64,000 nt of DNA, taken from Sphingomonas folli. GTDB taxonomy: Bacteria > Pseudomonadota > Alphaproteobacteria > Sphingomonadales > Sphingomonadaceae. Within the stretch, counting starts at the first letter, position 1, and every line of letters begins with the position of its first letter. The stretch covers positions 186,001 through 250,000 of the forward strand of contig NZ_JAHXZL010000004.1 in the NCBI RefSeq assembly GCF_019429525.1, read 5' to 3'. A program made the position numbers and the translations under genes. This document shows, in pieces, positions 18,114 through 27,309 of this stretch. The notes under the pieces are model-generated. The model ran no database searches. It saw only the letters and a program-made list of their open reading frames with translations, and was not told where the DNA came from.

Positions 18114-19316
18114 CTACAGCGCCGCCAGCGCGGCCGCCAGCACGTCCGGGTTGACGCTGAAGCCGCTGAGGTGGGGCGCTACGCCGGCATCGCTCACCTC
18201 GCCGTAGATCACCCGGTAGTGATGACCGCGCACCGCGGCGAGGTCCCAGTAGAAGGGCTCGATCCAGCCCGTCGGCGCGAGGTGGATCACGGTGGTGGTC
18301 GGACGACAGAACAGGGTGTTGGTCATCGCCGCGCCCATCTGGCCGATGACCACCTGCGCGCCGGCGAACAGCTGCACCTGCTCGGCGAACGACAGGCCGT
18401 CTGGGTCGACCAGCGTGAAGCCGCGCGCTGACACCAGCGCGCGGATCTCCTCCTGGTTGGTGAGCCCGCGGCCGTAGTGAGGGGTGCGCAGCACGAACAG
18501 CTGCAGCGGCCCGTTCTGCAGCGACCCGACCAGCGCCAGCCGGGCCAGCACGTCACGTGCTGCCTGATCCAGCGCCGCGGGAGACTTCTGCAGCGGGTGC
18601 TGGGTCACCGGCGTGACGTAATAGAGCTCGGGAACATGATATGGCAGATTCGGGTCGATCAGGTCGATGTGGACTGAATCGCCGAGCAGCAGCCGGACCG
18701 AGTCCACGCGGACCGCATCGATCGCGCCGCCGAAGCCGAGTATCGCCACCCGCACCGGCCGCCCGGCGTGGCGCATCGCGCCGACAAACCCCTTGAGCCG
18801 CGGCAGGTCGTCGACCAGCCAATGGCCGTAGTTGGACGAGCCGGCGGAGCCGACGAACAGCGTCGCCCAGGCGGGGTCGGCGAAACGAGTGCGGTCGGCG
18901 CGCGCGATCTCGCCGCGGTCGATCGCGGGCAGCGCGGGGCGGTCGTTGGGTCGATAGGTCTCGTAGACGATCGCGGGCGCGTCGCTGGAGGCGCGCGCGT
19001 AGAGCACACTGTGCGCCAGCACCGCGTCCTCGATCCGCACCAGCACCGCCGCGGGACAGTTGCGCGTCACCTGTGAGGCATAGAAGCGGGCGAGCTCGTC
19101 GGTGAACGGCCCCGGGTTGACGTACATCTCGGGGTGCGGGCGCCAATGGTAGCGCACGGTATTGTACACCTCCTCCAGCGTGTGGATGCCGAACGCCGCC
19201 GGGTCCGCCGTACCCGCCCCGGGCGCGTCCTCGTCGAGCCCCGGCGGCAGCGCGCCGATGCCGTAGGTGTGGCGCGCGGCGCAGCAGATGAACGGCAGCG
19301 CACCCGGATCGCTCAT
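18114..19316 (-). CDS. glycosyltransferase family 61 protein
   Basis: ATG 19316 gives 400 residues and overlaps the upstream gene's stop by 4 bp; the frame is open far upstream only because of GC content. The C-terminal two thirds match the GT61/DUF563 family: LFVGSAGSSNYGHWLVDDLPRL, LYYVTPVTQHPLQ, LFVLRTPHYGRGLTNQEEI, then FAEQVQLFAGAQVVIGQMGAAMTNTLFC, the conserved 'G.HGAALTN' loop in which His is here Gln-Met. Bacterial GT61 proteins in capsule loci transfer various sugars; specificity is unknown. With the TPR-glycosyltransferase upstream it forms a short leftward operon at the edge of the capsule locus. Confidence 0.8.
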   Translation of the reverse strand: MSDPGALPFICCAARHTYGIGALPPGLDEDAPGAGTADPAAFGIHTLEEVYNTVRYHWRPHPEMYVNPGPFTDELARFYASQVTRNCPAAVLVRIEDAVLAHSVLYARASSDAPAIVYETYRPNDRPALPAIDRGEIARADRTRFADPAWATLFVGSAGSSNYGHWLVDDLPRLKGFVGAMRHAGRPVRVAILGFGGAIDAVRVDSVRLLLGDSVHIDLIDPNLPYHVPELYYVTPVTQHPLQKSPAALDQAARDVLARLALVGSLQNGPLQLFVLRTPHYGRGLTNQEEIRALVSARGFTLVDPDGLSFAEQVQLFAGAQVVIGQMGAAMTNTLFCRPTTTVIHLAPTGWIEPFYWDLAAVRGHHYRVIYGEVSDAGVAPHLSGFSVNPDVLAAALAAL

Positions 19317-22009
19317 GCCGCGGCCCCCTGCTCCCATGGGAACGGCACCCGGGGCCGCAATGCCGGGGCGAAATCGAGCCGGTCGAGCGAGAGGTTGGGT
19401 GACCAGAAGGGATCGTCGCGCAACTCCTTGCCCCAGCGCGCGTGCATCCACGCCGCTTCCTGCGCCAGCCGCTCGGCGCGCGGCCCCTTCTTGTCGCTGC
19501 CGCGCGTGCGGCTCTCCTTGTGGATCAGCAGGATGTCCGGGTCGCCCACGATCTTCAACCCACGCGCGCGGACCTTGAGGCAGAGGTCGACGTCGTTGTA
19601 GGCGACGCGCAGTTCGGGCTCGAAGCCGCCGACAGCTAGGAAATCGGCGCGTCGTATGAACAGGCAGGCCGCGGTCACCGCGGAGAATTCCTGCATCAGC
19701 CGGGCCTTGCCGAAATAGCCCGGGTCGTCGGCGCTGAAGCCGCCGTGCGGCGTGCCGGCGACGCGATGGTCGGCGATCCCCAGGGCGATGCCGAAATGCT
19801 GCAGCGTGCCGTCCGGGAAGAGCAGCCGGGCGCCGACCACGCCGACCTCGTCGAGGGACAGCAGCGCGCGCGCCCGCGCCAGCCAATCCGCCGCCAGCAG
19901 TTCGGTATCGTTGTTCAGAAAACAAAGGATCTCGCCGCTGGCGTACTCGGCGGCCATGTTGTTGAGCGCGGAGAAATTGAACGGTCGTTCGTCGCGCACC
20001 ACGCGGATCACACCGGCGGCCTCGCGCTCGGCCAGATAGCTCAGCGTCGCCGGATCGTCCGAACCGTTGTCGACGACGATGATCTCGACGCGATCGTGAG
20101 GTGCGGCGAGGATCGAGGCGATGCAGGGCGCCAGCACGTCTAGGCCGTTGCGGGTCGGGATGATGATCGAGACGGGCGTGTCGAAAGCGCGCGCTGGGAA
20201 CACCCCCGTGCACCCCGGGGCGAAGCCCTCACCCGAGCGGAACGGCAGCCCTGTCCGTTCGAAATGCTCGTTGATCGCGCGCTCGGCGGCGACGATCGCA
20301 TAGCCCTTCTGGTCGGCCGAGATCGCGGTCGAGCCGGGGGTCGTCCGCCAATGGTAGAGGACGTGGGGGATATGCACGATCCCGCCGTCGCCGCAGCGCT
20401 CGTAGCAGCGCAGCAGCAGATCATAGTCCTGGCTACCCTCCAGCCCGATCCGGAAGCCGCCGATCTCGTTCAGCAGCGCGCGACGATAGACGCCGAGGTG
20501 GCTCACCATATTATGGCCATACATCAGGAAGCGGCTGAACGCGCCCTTGAAATAAGGAGCGAACCGATTGTCTTGAAGGTCGATCTTGTCCTCGTCGGAG
20601 AACAGCACGTCGGCCGTGGGATGCTGGTTGATATAATGTGCGACCACGAAGAGCGTATAATCGGGAATGACGTCATCATGGTCGACCAGAACGACGAAAT
20701 CGCCCGTCGCGAGCGCCAGCGCGCGGTTGCTCGCGTCCGAGATATGACCGTTCACGGGTGAACGGACGTAACGCAGCCGCGCGTCGCGCGCGGCATAATC
20801 GGCGAGAGTCTCCACCACCGCAGGGTCTGGCGAATGGTCGTCGGCGACGCAGATCTCGAAGTCGGGCCAGGTCTGCGCCAGCAGCGCGTCGAGGCACGCG
20901 CACAGCAGCGGAACCGGCGTATTATACGTCGGCATCACGAAGGAGAAGGTCGGGCGCACCGGCATCGCGTCGGTCATCGCGCGGATCACCGCATAATCTT
21001 CGGGTGCGGGGCGGCCGTGGCGGAACAGCCAGCGCCGATACAACGTATCGAGCCCAACGTCGGACAGCATCAGCGCCAGCGTCACCTCGGCTGCCTCCCG
21101 TGGGGCCAGCGCGCGGCGGTCGAAGCAGGTCCGCGCCAGCTCCACCAGCGGCTCGGGGTCGAGTTCGCCCGCGGCACTGTCGCGCAGCAGCGCGGCGGCC
21201 TCGCCGAAATCGGCCACGGTCCGGAAGCCCAGCCGCGGCAGGTGCAAGAGGTTGCTCTTGCGATCGGGATCCCAGCGGACACCGCGGATCAGCTCGGGCG
21301 CGGCGAGCAGCAGGGCTACGCCGGTCGCCCCCGGACGGAACGACAGGCTGGTCTTCTCGACGAAGCCGTCACCATAGTCGACGTAGACTTGGCCCTGCAG
21401 CGGGCGCTCAGAGTCGAGCGGGCGGACGTCGATGGTCAGTACGCCCAGCCCGCCGGCCGAGGCGACCGCCGGGTCGAGCGCCAGCGTCACCCAGGGATCG
21501 TGCGACAGCAGCTGGAGCCGCCGCCCACGCGCCGCTGGCGCGATGTCGCACGCCTCGATGGGCACCAGCCCGGCGCAGCGCCGCGCCAGCAGCTTGACCG
21601 CGCGCGCGCGGTCCCCCGTCGTGGGCGGCGCTACCCCGGCGTGACGCAGCGCGTCGAGCTCGGTGAGCGCATGCCGGTTGCCGTCCAGCTCGGCGCTGCG
21701 GCGATACCAGCGCAGCGCCTCCGCGGGACGCCCCGCCAGCTTGTGGACGTGCCCGATGCTGAGCAGCAGGTCGGCGTCGCGCTGCCGGCGCCGAAGCGCG
21801 ACGCGGTAGGCCGCGAGCGCCGCGTCGAGCGCTCCCATCTCTTTGAGCGCGTGGCCCAGCTGGATGCGGATGGCGTGATCGCCGCGGCGCGTCGCCAGGT
21901 GCGCGCGATAGTGACGCACCGCCTCGGCCCAGTCTCCGACGTCGCGCGCACGGTCGCCGTCGGCGCGCGCGGTAGAAGGTTGGCGGCGCCCGAACAGGAC
22001 CCGGATCAT
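19313..22009 (-). CDS. TPR-containing protein with two GT2 glycosyltransferase domains
   Basis: An 898-residue cytoplasmic protein. Residues about 10-130 are TPR-like (WAEAVRHYRAHLATRRGDHAIRIQ and following helices). A beta-rich segment near 170-270 follows. GT2 domain A begins at FVMPTYNTPVPLLCACLDALL (about 354), with VADDHSPD, VDHDDVIPDYTLFVV and FSDEDKID. GT2 domain B begins at VSIIIPTRNGLDVLAPC (about 613), with VDNGSDDPATLSYL, CFLNNDTELL and YNDVDLCLKVRARG. Both domains carry DxD-like motifs, so both may be active, as in bifunctional capsule polymerases that build a two-sugar repeat. It is divergent to a second TPR-GT2 gene with 68 bp between them. Confidence 0.88.
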   Translation of the reverse strand: MIRVLFGRRQPSTARADGDRARDVGDWAEAVRHYRAHLATRRGDHAIRIQLGHALKEMGALDAALAAYRVALRRRQRDADLLLSIGHVHKLAGRPAEALRWYRRSAELDGNRHALTELDALRHAGVAPPTTGDRARAVKLLARRCAGLVPIEACDIAPAARGRRLQLLSHDPWVTLALDPAVASAGGLGVLTIDVRPLDSERPLQGQVYVDYGDGFVEKTSLSFRPGATGVALLLAAPELIRGVRWDPDRKSNLLHLPRLGFRTVADFGEAAALLRDSAAGELDPEPLVELARTCFDRRALAPREAAEVTLALMLSDVGLDTLYRRWLFRHGRPAPEDYAVIRAMTDAMPVRPTFSFVMPTYNTPVPLLCACLDALLAQTWPDFEICVADDHSPDPAVVETLADYAARDARLRYVRSPVNGHISDASNRALALATGDFVVLVDHDDVIPDYTLFVVAHYINQHPTADVLFSDEDKIDLQDNRFAPYFKGAFSRFLMYGHNMVSHLGVYRRALLNEIGGFRIGLEGSQDYDLLLRCYERCGDGGIVHIPHVLYHWRTTPGSTAISADQKGYAIVAAERAINEHFERTGLPFRSGEGFAPGCTGVFPARAFDTPVSIIIPTRNGLDVLAPCIASILAAPHDRVEIIVVDNGSDDPATLSYLAEREAAGVIRVVRDERPFNFSALNNMAAEYASGEILCFLNNDTELLAADWLARARALLSLDEVGVVGARLLFPDGTLQHFGIALGIADHRVAGTPHGGFSADDPGYFGKARLMQEFSAVTAACLFIRRADFLAVGGFEPELRVAYNDVDLCLKVRARGLKIVGDPDILLIHKESRTRGSDKKGPRAERLAQEAAWMHARWGKELRDDPFWSPNLSLDRLDFAPALRPRVPFPWEQGAAA

Positions 22010-22077
22010 CGCATGTTTCCCCGCATAGGTAGCCCGCTAGCGCAAGCGCCGCAGCGGCACTAGAGCGGCGCTCACAT

Positions 22078-24156
22078 ATGGCAAGGTTCGATCTTCGAGC
22101 GATGCGGTGGCGCGCGGCGGCCCGCGGCCGCGCGCGCGCGCTCGACTGGGCTGCCGCGGCCGCGGCGTGGGAACATTATCTCGACCGGCGCCCGGAAGAC
22201 GCCGCCGCGTGGGAGCAATATGGCCATGCCGCCAAAGAGGCGGGTTCGATCGCGGACGCGGCCGCGGCCTATGCGCGCGCGGTGGCGCTGACGCCCGAGG
22301 CGGCCGAGACGTGGTGGCACCTCCACGACGCGCGCGCGCGGTTGGGCGACCGTGTCGGCGCGATCGAGGCGTGCGCCCGCGTCGCCGAGCTCGACCCCGG
22401 CTTCGCCCTCGCACGCGCGCGGCTGGCGGCGCTGGGCGCGCGCGACCGCGCCCCGCCCATGGCGAGCGACGACATGCCCGAGGCGGTGGTCGCCCCCGGC
22501 CGCTACGACAGCTGGCGCCGCGGCCTGGTGATCGCCGGGCCGCCGCACCACGTGCGGCGCGACGGCGAGGTCACCGTCCTGGTCGACGCGCGCGCCGCGC
22601 TGCCGGTCTCCGTCCGTGCCACGCTGGCGGCCTTGCTCGACCAGACCGACCCGCGCTGGCGCGCGATCGTCCACGGCGCGCCGGCACTATGCGCGCATCC
22701 CGTCGCCAGTCTCGCGCAGCTCGACCCGCGCGTGCGCTTCGACGCGGCGGATGCCGCCTGGCCCGCGCCCGGCGCGACGCTGTTGCTCACCGCCGGGACG
22801 GTGCCCGACCGCGAGGCGCTGGCCTGGTTCGCCTATGCCGCCGCGCACACCGGCTGCGCGGCGGCCTATGGCGACCACGACCATCACGTCGACGACTGGC
22901 GCGCCGGGCGCGGCTTCGCACGACCGGTCTTCCAGCCCGACGCGGACCCCGAATGGTTCGCCGATCCCATGGTCGCCCCCGCCCTGCTCTATCTCGACCG
23001 CGCCCGCGTGCCATTGCGCGGCTGGGACGGGCTCGACGTCGCAGCGATCGCGCGCGCGGTCGCGGTGAACGGGTCGATGGCGCACCTGCCGCTGCTGCTG
23101 TCGAGTCGCAAGGAGTTGGCGCCGCAAGCGGAGCAGGCGCCGCCCGACCCGTCCCCCATCGCTCCACCCGCCGCTCTGCCCGCTTCGCCCGCGACGTCGG
23201 CGAGCGCACCGCCGATCGCCGGCGTCAGTGACGAGCGCCTCCACGTGATCATCCAGACCCGCGACGAGGCGGCGATGCTGCGCGCCGCGATCGACAGCCT
23301 GCGTCAGCACGCCGCTCGCGCCGATCTGCTCGACATCACCGTAGTCGACAACCGCAGCAGGGAGCCGGCGACGCGGCGGCTGCTCGACGATTGGGCACGG
23401 CGCGGCATCGCCGCGGTACTGCCGCTCGACGCACCGTTCAACTGGTCGCACGCCAACAATCTCGCGGTCGCCGCGGGCGCCGCGCCACTGCTGCTGTTCC
23501 TCAACAACGATACCGAGATGCTGACCCCGGGCTGGGACGCGCTGCTGCGCGACGCGCTCGCCGCGCCCGGGGTGGGTGCGGTAGGGGCGGCACTCTTCTA
23601 TCCGGACATGACGCTCCAGCACGCCGGTATCGTGATGGGCATCGGCGGTGGCGGCCCGATCCACGAGGGGGTCGGGCGCGACGCCGCGCTCGGCCCAAAC
23701 GATCGCTGGCGCCGGCGCCGTGCCGCCGCGGCGGTGACCGGCGCCTTCCTCGCCACTCGCCGCGACCTCTTCGACTCGGTCGGCGGCTTCGACGCCACGC
23801 GATACGCGATCGCCTTCAACGACGTCGACCTGTGCCTTCGGATCCGCGCCGCCGGGCGGCGGGTGGTGGTCGCGTCGGACATCCGGCTGCTTCACCATGA
23901 GTCGAAGACGCGCGGGATCAACGTCACCCGGTCGCAGGTGGCCTGGGACCTGGACGAGCTCGGCGACCTGCACGCGCGCTGGGGCGCGGCGCTGTTCCAC
24001 GACCCCGGCTACAACCCGCACTGGACCCGCGACGGGCATCCGTTCGACGGCTATCGCTACCCGTCGCGCACCGAGATCCTGCGGCACATCGATCGCGCCG
24101 CGCGCGCACTGCCCTGGGCGCCGGTCGCCCGCGAGGACGAGCCTTACTGGTGGTGA
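22078..24156 (+). CDS. TPR-containing GT2 glycosyltransferase
   Basis: A 692-residue protein. TPR-like helices cover about residues 15-125 (WEHYLDRRPEDAAAWEQYGHAAKEAGS). A degenerate region about 155-350 has remnants of a first GT2 domain (VLVDARAALPVSVRATLAALL, AYGDHDHHVDDW). A Pro/Ala-rich linker (about 350-380) follows, then a complete GT2 domain from LHVIIQTRDEAAMLRAAIDSL (387), VVDNRSREPATRRLL, LFLNNDTEML (474) and FNDVDLCLRIRAAG (579). The layout parallels the divergent 898-residue protein, suggesting a shared ancestor with one domain decayed. Probably a capsule chain-building enzyme; sugar unknown. Confidence 0.85.
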   Translation: MARFDLRAMRWRAAARGRARALDWAAAAAAWEHYLDRRPEDAAAWEQYGHAAKEAGSIADAAAAYARAVALTPEAAETWWHLHDARARLGDRVGAIEACARVAELDPGFALARARLAALGARDRAPPMASDDMPEAVVAPGRYDSWRRGLVIAGPPHHVRRDGEVTVLVDARAALPVSVRATLAALLDQTDPRWRAIVHGAPALCAHPVASLAQLDPRVRFDAADAAWPAPGATLLLTAGTVPDREALAWFAYAAAHTGCAAAYGDHDHHVDDWRAGRGFARPVFQPDADPEWFADPMVAPALLYLDRARVPLRGWDGLDVAAIARAVAVNGSMAHLPLLLSSRKELAPQAEQAPPDPSPIAPPAALPASPATSASAPPIAGVSDERLHVIIQTRDEAAMLRAAIDSLRQHAARADLLDITVVDNRSREPATRRLLDDWARRGIAAVLPLDAPFNWSHANNLAVAAGAAPLLLFLNNDTEMLTPGWDALLRDALAAPGVGAVGAALFYPDMTLQHAGIVMGIGGGGPIHEGVGRDAALGPNDRWRRRRAAAAVTGAFLATRRDLFDSVGGFDATRYAIAFNDVDLCLRIRAAGRRVVVASDIRLLHHESKTRGINVTRSQVAWDLDELGDLHARWGAALFHDPGYNPHWTRDGHPFDGYRYPSRTEILRHIDRAARALPWAPVAREDEPYWW

Positions 24157-24174
24157 CGTCGCGCCCGTGGCGTG

Positions 24175-25353
24175 TCAGCGGATCTGGCGCGCGGTGATGA
24201 ACGGCGTGAACAGCTGGTTGATGATGCTGAACAGTTTCGACGGCTGGTTGGTCGAGGCGTTGGCGAAGTATAGCACGTCCTTGTCGCGCATCATGAACCG
24301 CTGTGCCAGGAAGTAGGCGTCGGGGCGCAGCAGGTTGAGCCGATAGATGACGGGCCGCTCGCCGGCCGCGTCGGCTAGCGCGTCGTAGCGGAACAGGAAG
24401 ATGGCAGACGGGTTGGCGAGATTGTCGTTGGGGCCGCCGACCCGTGCCAATGCCTCGGCGAGCGAGACCCGGTCGGAGTCGAACGGCACCTGCGCGATGC
24501 GATTGGCCGCGCCCAGCGCGGTATAGGTACGCGGCCGCCTGATCAGCTCGATCCGGTCTCCCGGCACCAGCGTGATGTCATCGGCGCTGCCGGTGCGGAT
24601 CGTCCCGAGCGGCTGCTCCGCCATCTGCGTGCCGCGGACCACGCGCACCAGCGTATCGTCCGCCGCGGCGGCGCTGCCGCCGGCGTTGGCGATGGCATCC
24701 AGCAGCCGCTCGCGACCGAGCGTCAGCGCGAGCCGGCCGGGGCGCGGGATCGCGCCGGAGAGATAGGCGGTGTTGGTGACGTTCTGGCGGATCGTCACCA
24801 GGGCGCGCGGGTCCTGCGACTTACCGCGCAGCCCGGCGACCAGCCGCTGCTGCACCTCTCCTGTGGTCAGCCCGGCCACGTTGATCGGACCCAGATACGG
24901 CAGGTCGATCCGTCCTTGCGCGTCGACCATGGTGTCGGGGAAAGTCTCCCCGTGCGCCGAGGGGTCGAACCCACCTCCGGCGACCGCCGCGGCGCGATTG
25001 CCCGCGAACAGCGACACACCCACCTCGTAGATCGTGATCGAGAGCACGTCCCCGGGGCCGATCTGATCGACCCGACGCTCGCCGCCGAGCGCCGCCAGCG
25101 TGCTCACCCCCGCCGCGACGGGGGCGTTCATCGCCTCGACCGACGCCAGCGACAGGTCGATCACCTGGAAGGTGGCGGTGCCATCGGGCTGGCGCGCCTC
25201 GGCGCGGTGCAGGATCGCCCCCGCGGTCGGGCCGTTGGAGGGCAGCGACGTACACCCCGCCACGCCCAGCAGCGCCACCGGTGCCAGCACGGCGCACATA
25301 CGCGAACTCACGAACGGCAGCGACATCGAGGCATCATTCCCGCGTTTGACCAA
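24175..25353 (-). CDS. capsule polysaccharide export outer-membrane protein (OPX; BexD/CtrA/KpsD-type)
   Basis: A 392-residue lipoprotein: the signal segment ends in LLGVAGC (lipobox, Cys about 34), with an alternative start at ATG 25326 (MSLPF). Poly_export domain about residues 95-195 (VDQIGPGDVLSITIYEVGV, DAQGRIDLPYLGPINVAGL), followed by two SLBB-like domains. The length matches the BexD/CtrA group of ABC-dependent capsule systems rather than the longer E. coli KpsD. It forms the outer-membrane channel with the KpsE-like protein at 29982. This is a second OPX protein, distinct from the one at 10158, showing that two export machines are encoded. Confidence 0.9.
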   Translation of the reverse strand: MVKRGNDASMSLPFVSSRMCAVLAPVALLGVAGCTSLPSNGPTAGAILHRAEARQPDGTATFQVIDLSLASVEAMNAPVAAGVSTLAALGGERRVDQIGPGDVLSITIYEVGVSLFAGNRAAAVAGGGFDPSAHGETFPDTMVDAQGRIDLPYLGPINVAGLTTGEVQQRLVAGLRGKSQDPRALVTIRQNVTNTAYLSGAIPRPGRLALTLGRERLLDAIANAGGSAAAADDTLVRVVRGTQMAEQPLGTIRTGSADDITLVPGDRIELIRRPRTYTALGAANRIAQVPFDSDRVSLAEALARVGGPNDNLANPSAIFLFRYDALADAAGERPVIYRLNLLRPDAYFLAQRFMMRDKDVLYFANASTNQPSKLFSIINQLFTPFITARQIR

Positions 25354-25374
25354 CCGGCACGCCGCGAAACGCGG

Positions 25375-26037
25375 TCACATGCCGCGCGTCTGGAGGCGGT
25401 GGTGCACCTCGCAGGCTTCGGCGATCGTGTCGTACCGTACCAGCGCGCCGCCATAGAGCACCGCGCCGGTGCGACAATAGGCTTTGAGCGTGCCGGGATC
25501 ATGCGAGATCATCACCAGCGTGGCGTTGTCGCGCCGCGAGATCAGCGCGTCCTCCGAGCGGCGCCGGAAGCGCTCGTCGCCCGCCGCGGTGACCTCGTCG
25601 ACCAGATAGCAGTCGAACTCGACCGCGAGGCTGATGCCGAAGGCGAGCCGCGCGTTCATGCCGGCCGAATAGGTGCTCACCGGCTGGTGGAGATAGGGAC
25701 CGAGCTGCGCGAACTCCTCGACGAAGTCGAGCAGCTCGCGCTCCGGTCGATCGTAGATGCGTGAGATGAAACGGGCGTTGTCGGCGCCGGTCAGGCTCGA
25801 CTGGAACGCGTTGGCATAGCCGATCGGCCAGGACGTCGTCATCGATCGCGTGATCCGGCCGGTGGTGGGCTGCTCCACCCCCGCGATCAACCGCATCAGC
25901 GTCGACTTGCCCGCGCCGTTGGCGCCGCAGATGCCGAGCGCGTCACCCTTGCCGATCGTGAAGTTGAGGTCGGAGAACACGCGCTTCTCGAACTTGCGCA
26001 GGTGATAGCTCTTCGACACATGGTCGAATTGGATCAT
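25375..26037 (-). CDS. kpsT: capsule ABC transporter ATP-binding protein
   Basis: A 220-residue ATPase of the KpsT/CtrD type. Walker A is GANGAGKST (38-46), the signature is STYSAGMNARLAFG (the capsule-specific YSAGM variant of LSGGQ), and Walker B is FDCYLVDEV with a Glu switch. The N-terminus MIQFDHVSKSYHLRKFEKRVF is typical. It pairs with the KpsM-like permease at 31179-31985 to export lipid-linked capsule. It is separated from the permease gene by glycosyltransferases, unlike the adjacent kpsMT of E. coli. Lies 21 bp downstream of nothing else; the OPX gene follows it after 21 bp. Confidence 0.95.
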   Translation of the reverse strand: MIQFDHVSKSYHLRKFEKRVFSDLNFTIGKGDALGICGANGAGKSTLMRLIAGVEQPTTGRITRSMTTSWPIGYANAFQSSLTGADNARFISRIYDRPERELLDFVEEFAQLGPYLHQPVSTYSAGMNARLAFGISLAVEFDCYLVDEVTAAGDERFRRRSEDALISRRDNATLVMISHDPGTLKAYCRTGAVLYGGALVRYDTIAEACEVHHRLQTRGM

Positions 26038-26118
26038 GGGATATTTCCGTCGTCGTTCCAGCCGGCTCGCGCGGCCCCGCCCCTACAGGCTCTGGCCCAC
26101 CATGAGAAGACACGCGAC

Positions 26119-27309
26119 GTGAGCCACGAGCCTCCCCCTCCGGCGCGGCTCACGCTGCCGCTGTGTCTCGACGCGCGCATGCTGGGCGACGGTGGGACCG
26201 GTGTAGCGACCTACGCGCGCGCGCTCGCGACGGCGACGCGCGCGCTGACCGATCGACCCTACCGACTCGTGGCGGAGCACACCGACGACGGTCGCGCGGC
26301 GCGCTGGTCGGGCGCCGTGCCGCGCGCGGCACGACACCTTCGCGCGGGAGCCGACGCCGACGGCGCGACGCTGCTCGGGCGCGATCTGTTCCGCCGCGCG
26401 CACGTTCATTTCGACCTCTACCGCCGGCTCATGCCGCTGCGCTGCGACCTGCCCGCGGGCATCATGCACTGGACCTACCCGGTGCCGCTGCGAGTCGAGG
26501 GCTGGATCAACCTCTACACCGTCCATGACGCGATTCCGCTGGACCGCCCCGAGCTGACGCCGATCGCCCCGCGTCGGCACCGCGCGGTGCTCGACGCGAT
26601 CGTCGCAGGCGGCGACGGCATCACCACCGTGTCACAGGCGGCGCGCGCCGCTATCGTCGCGGCGCTGGGCTGCGACCCCGCCTTCGTGGTCGATACCGGG
26701 CAGCCGGTCGACGTCGCCGAGGCAGCGCGCGCGTCGCTGCCGGTGGGTCTCACCCCGCGGGGTTATCTCCTCGCTGTCGGCACGGTCGAGCCGCGCAAGA
26801 ATCTCGTCGCGCTGCTCGCTGCTTATCGCCGCAGCGGCACCGAGCTGCCGTTGCTGATCGCGGGGCCAGACGGATGGGAGGCGGGACCGATCCTCGCCGA
26901 CATCGCCGCGACGCCCGGCGCGATCCGGCTTCGCTATCCTCCGCGCGAACTGCTGGTGACGCTGCTCGCCGAGGCGCGCGCTCTGCTGTTCCCCTCGCTC
27001 GCCGAGGGATTCGGCCTGCCCGTCGCCGAGGCGATGGCGCTCGGCACGCCCGTGCTGGCCGGCGGAACAGGCGCGCCGGCGGAGGTGGCGGGCGGCGCGG
27101 CGCTGCTGGTCGACGTCACCGACGTCGACTCGATCGCCGCGGCGATCACGCGACTAGCGAACGACGACGCGCTGGTGCGCGACCTTGCCGCACGCGGGCG
27201 CGCGCGCGCTCCGGCCTTCGCCCCGTCCCGGTTCGCCGAACGCCTCGCCGCGATCTATCGTGCCGCATTGCAGCGCCGCGCCGCGGCGTCTAACGGCCGA
27301 AGTCCGTGA
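26119..27309 (+). CDS. glycosyltransferase family 4
   Basis: GT-B enzyme of about 396 residues. The frame is open from 26002, but that part overlaps kpsT; the GTG at 26119 (VSHEPPPPARLTLPL) is the best downstream start. Motifs: DARMLGDGGTGVATYARAL (acceptor loop), YTVHDAIPLDRPEL, VGTVEPRKNLVALL (donor domain start) and LFPSLAEGFGLPVAEAMALG (Ex7E). It ends directly before a related GT4 gene; the two share MHWTYPVPL and the VHD/LHD segment, indicating a tandem duplication. Probably adds a sugar of the capsule repeat or linker. Confidence 0.88.
   Translation: MSHEPPPPARLTLPLCLDARMLGDGGTGVATYARALATATRALTDRPYRLVAEHTDDGRAARWSGAVPRAARHLRAGADADGATLLGRDLFRRAHVHFDLYRRLMPLRCDLPAGIMHWTYPVPLRVEGWINLYTVHDAIPLDRPELTPIAPRRHRAVLDAIVAGGDGITTVSQAARAAIVAALGCDPAFVVDTGQPVDVAEAARASLPVGLTPRGYLLAVGTVEPRKNLVALLAAYRRSGTELPLLIAGPDGWEAGPILADIAATPGAIRLRYPPRELLVTLLAEARALLFPSLAEGFGLPVAEAMALGTPVLAGGTGAPAEVAGGAALLVDVTDVDSIAAAITRLANDDALVRDLAARGRARAPAFAPSRFAERLAAIYRAALQRRAAASNGRSP

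Noticed and set aside
22687..24087. A 466-codon antisense frame
   Set aside because: Shadow of the TPR-GT2 gene on the plus strand; no domain.
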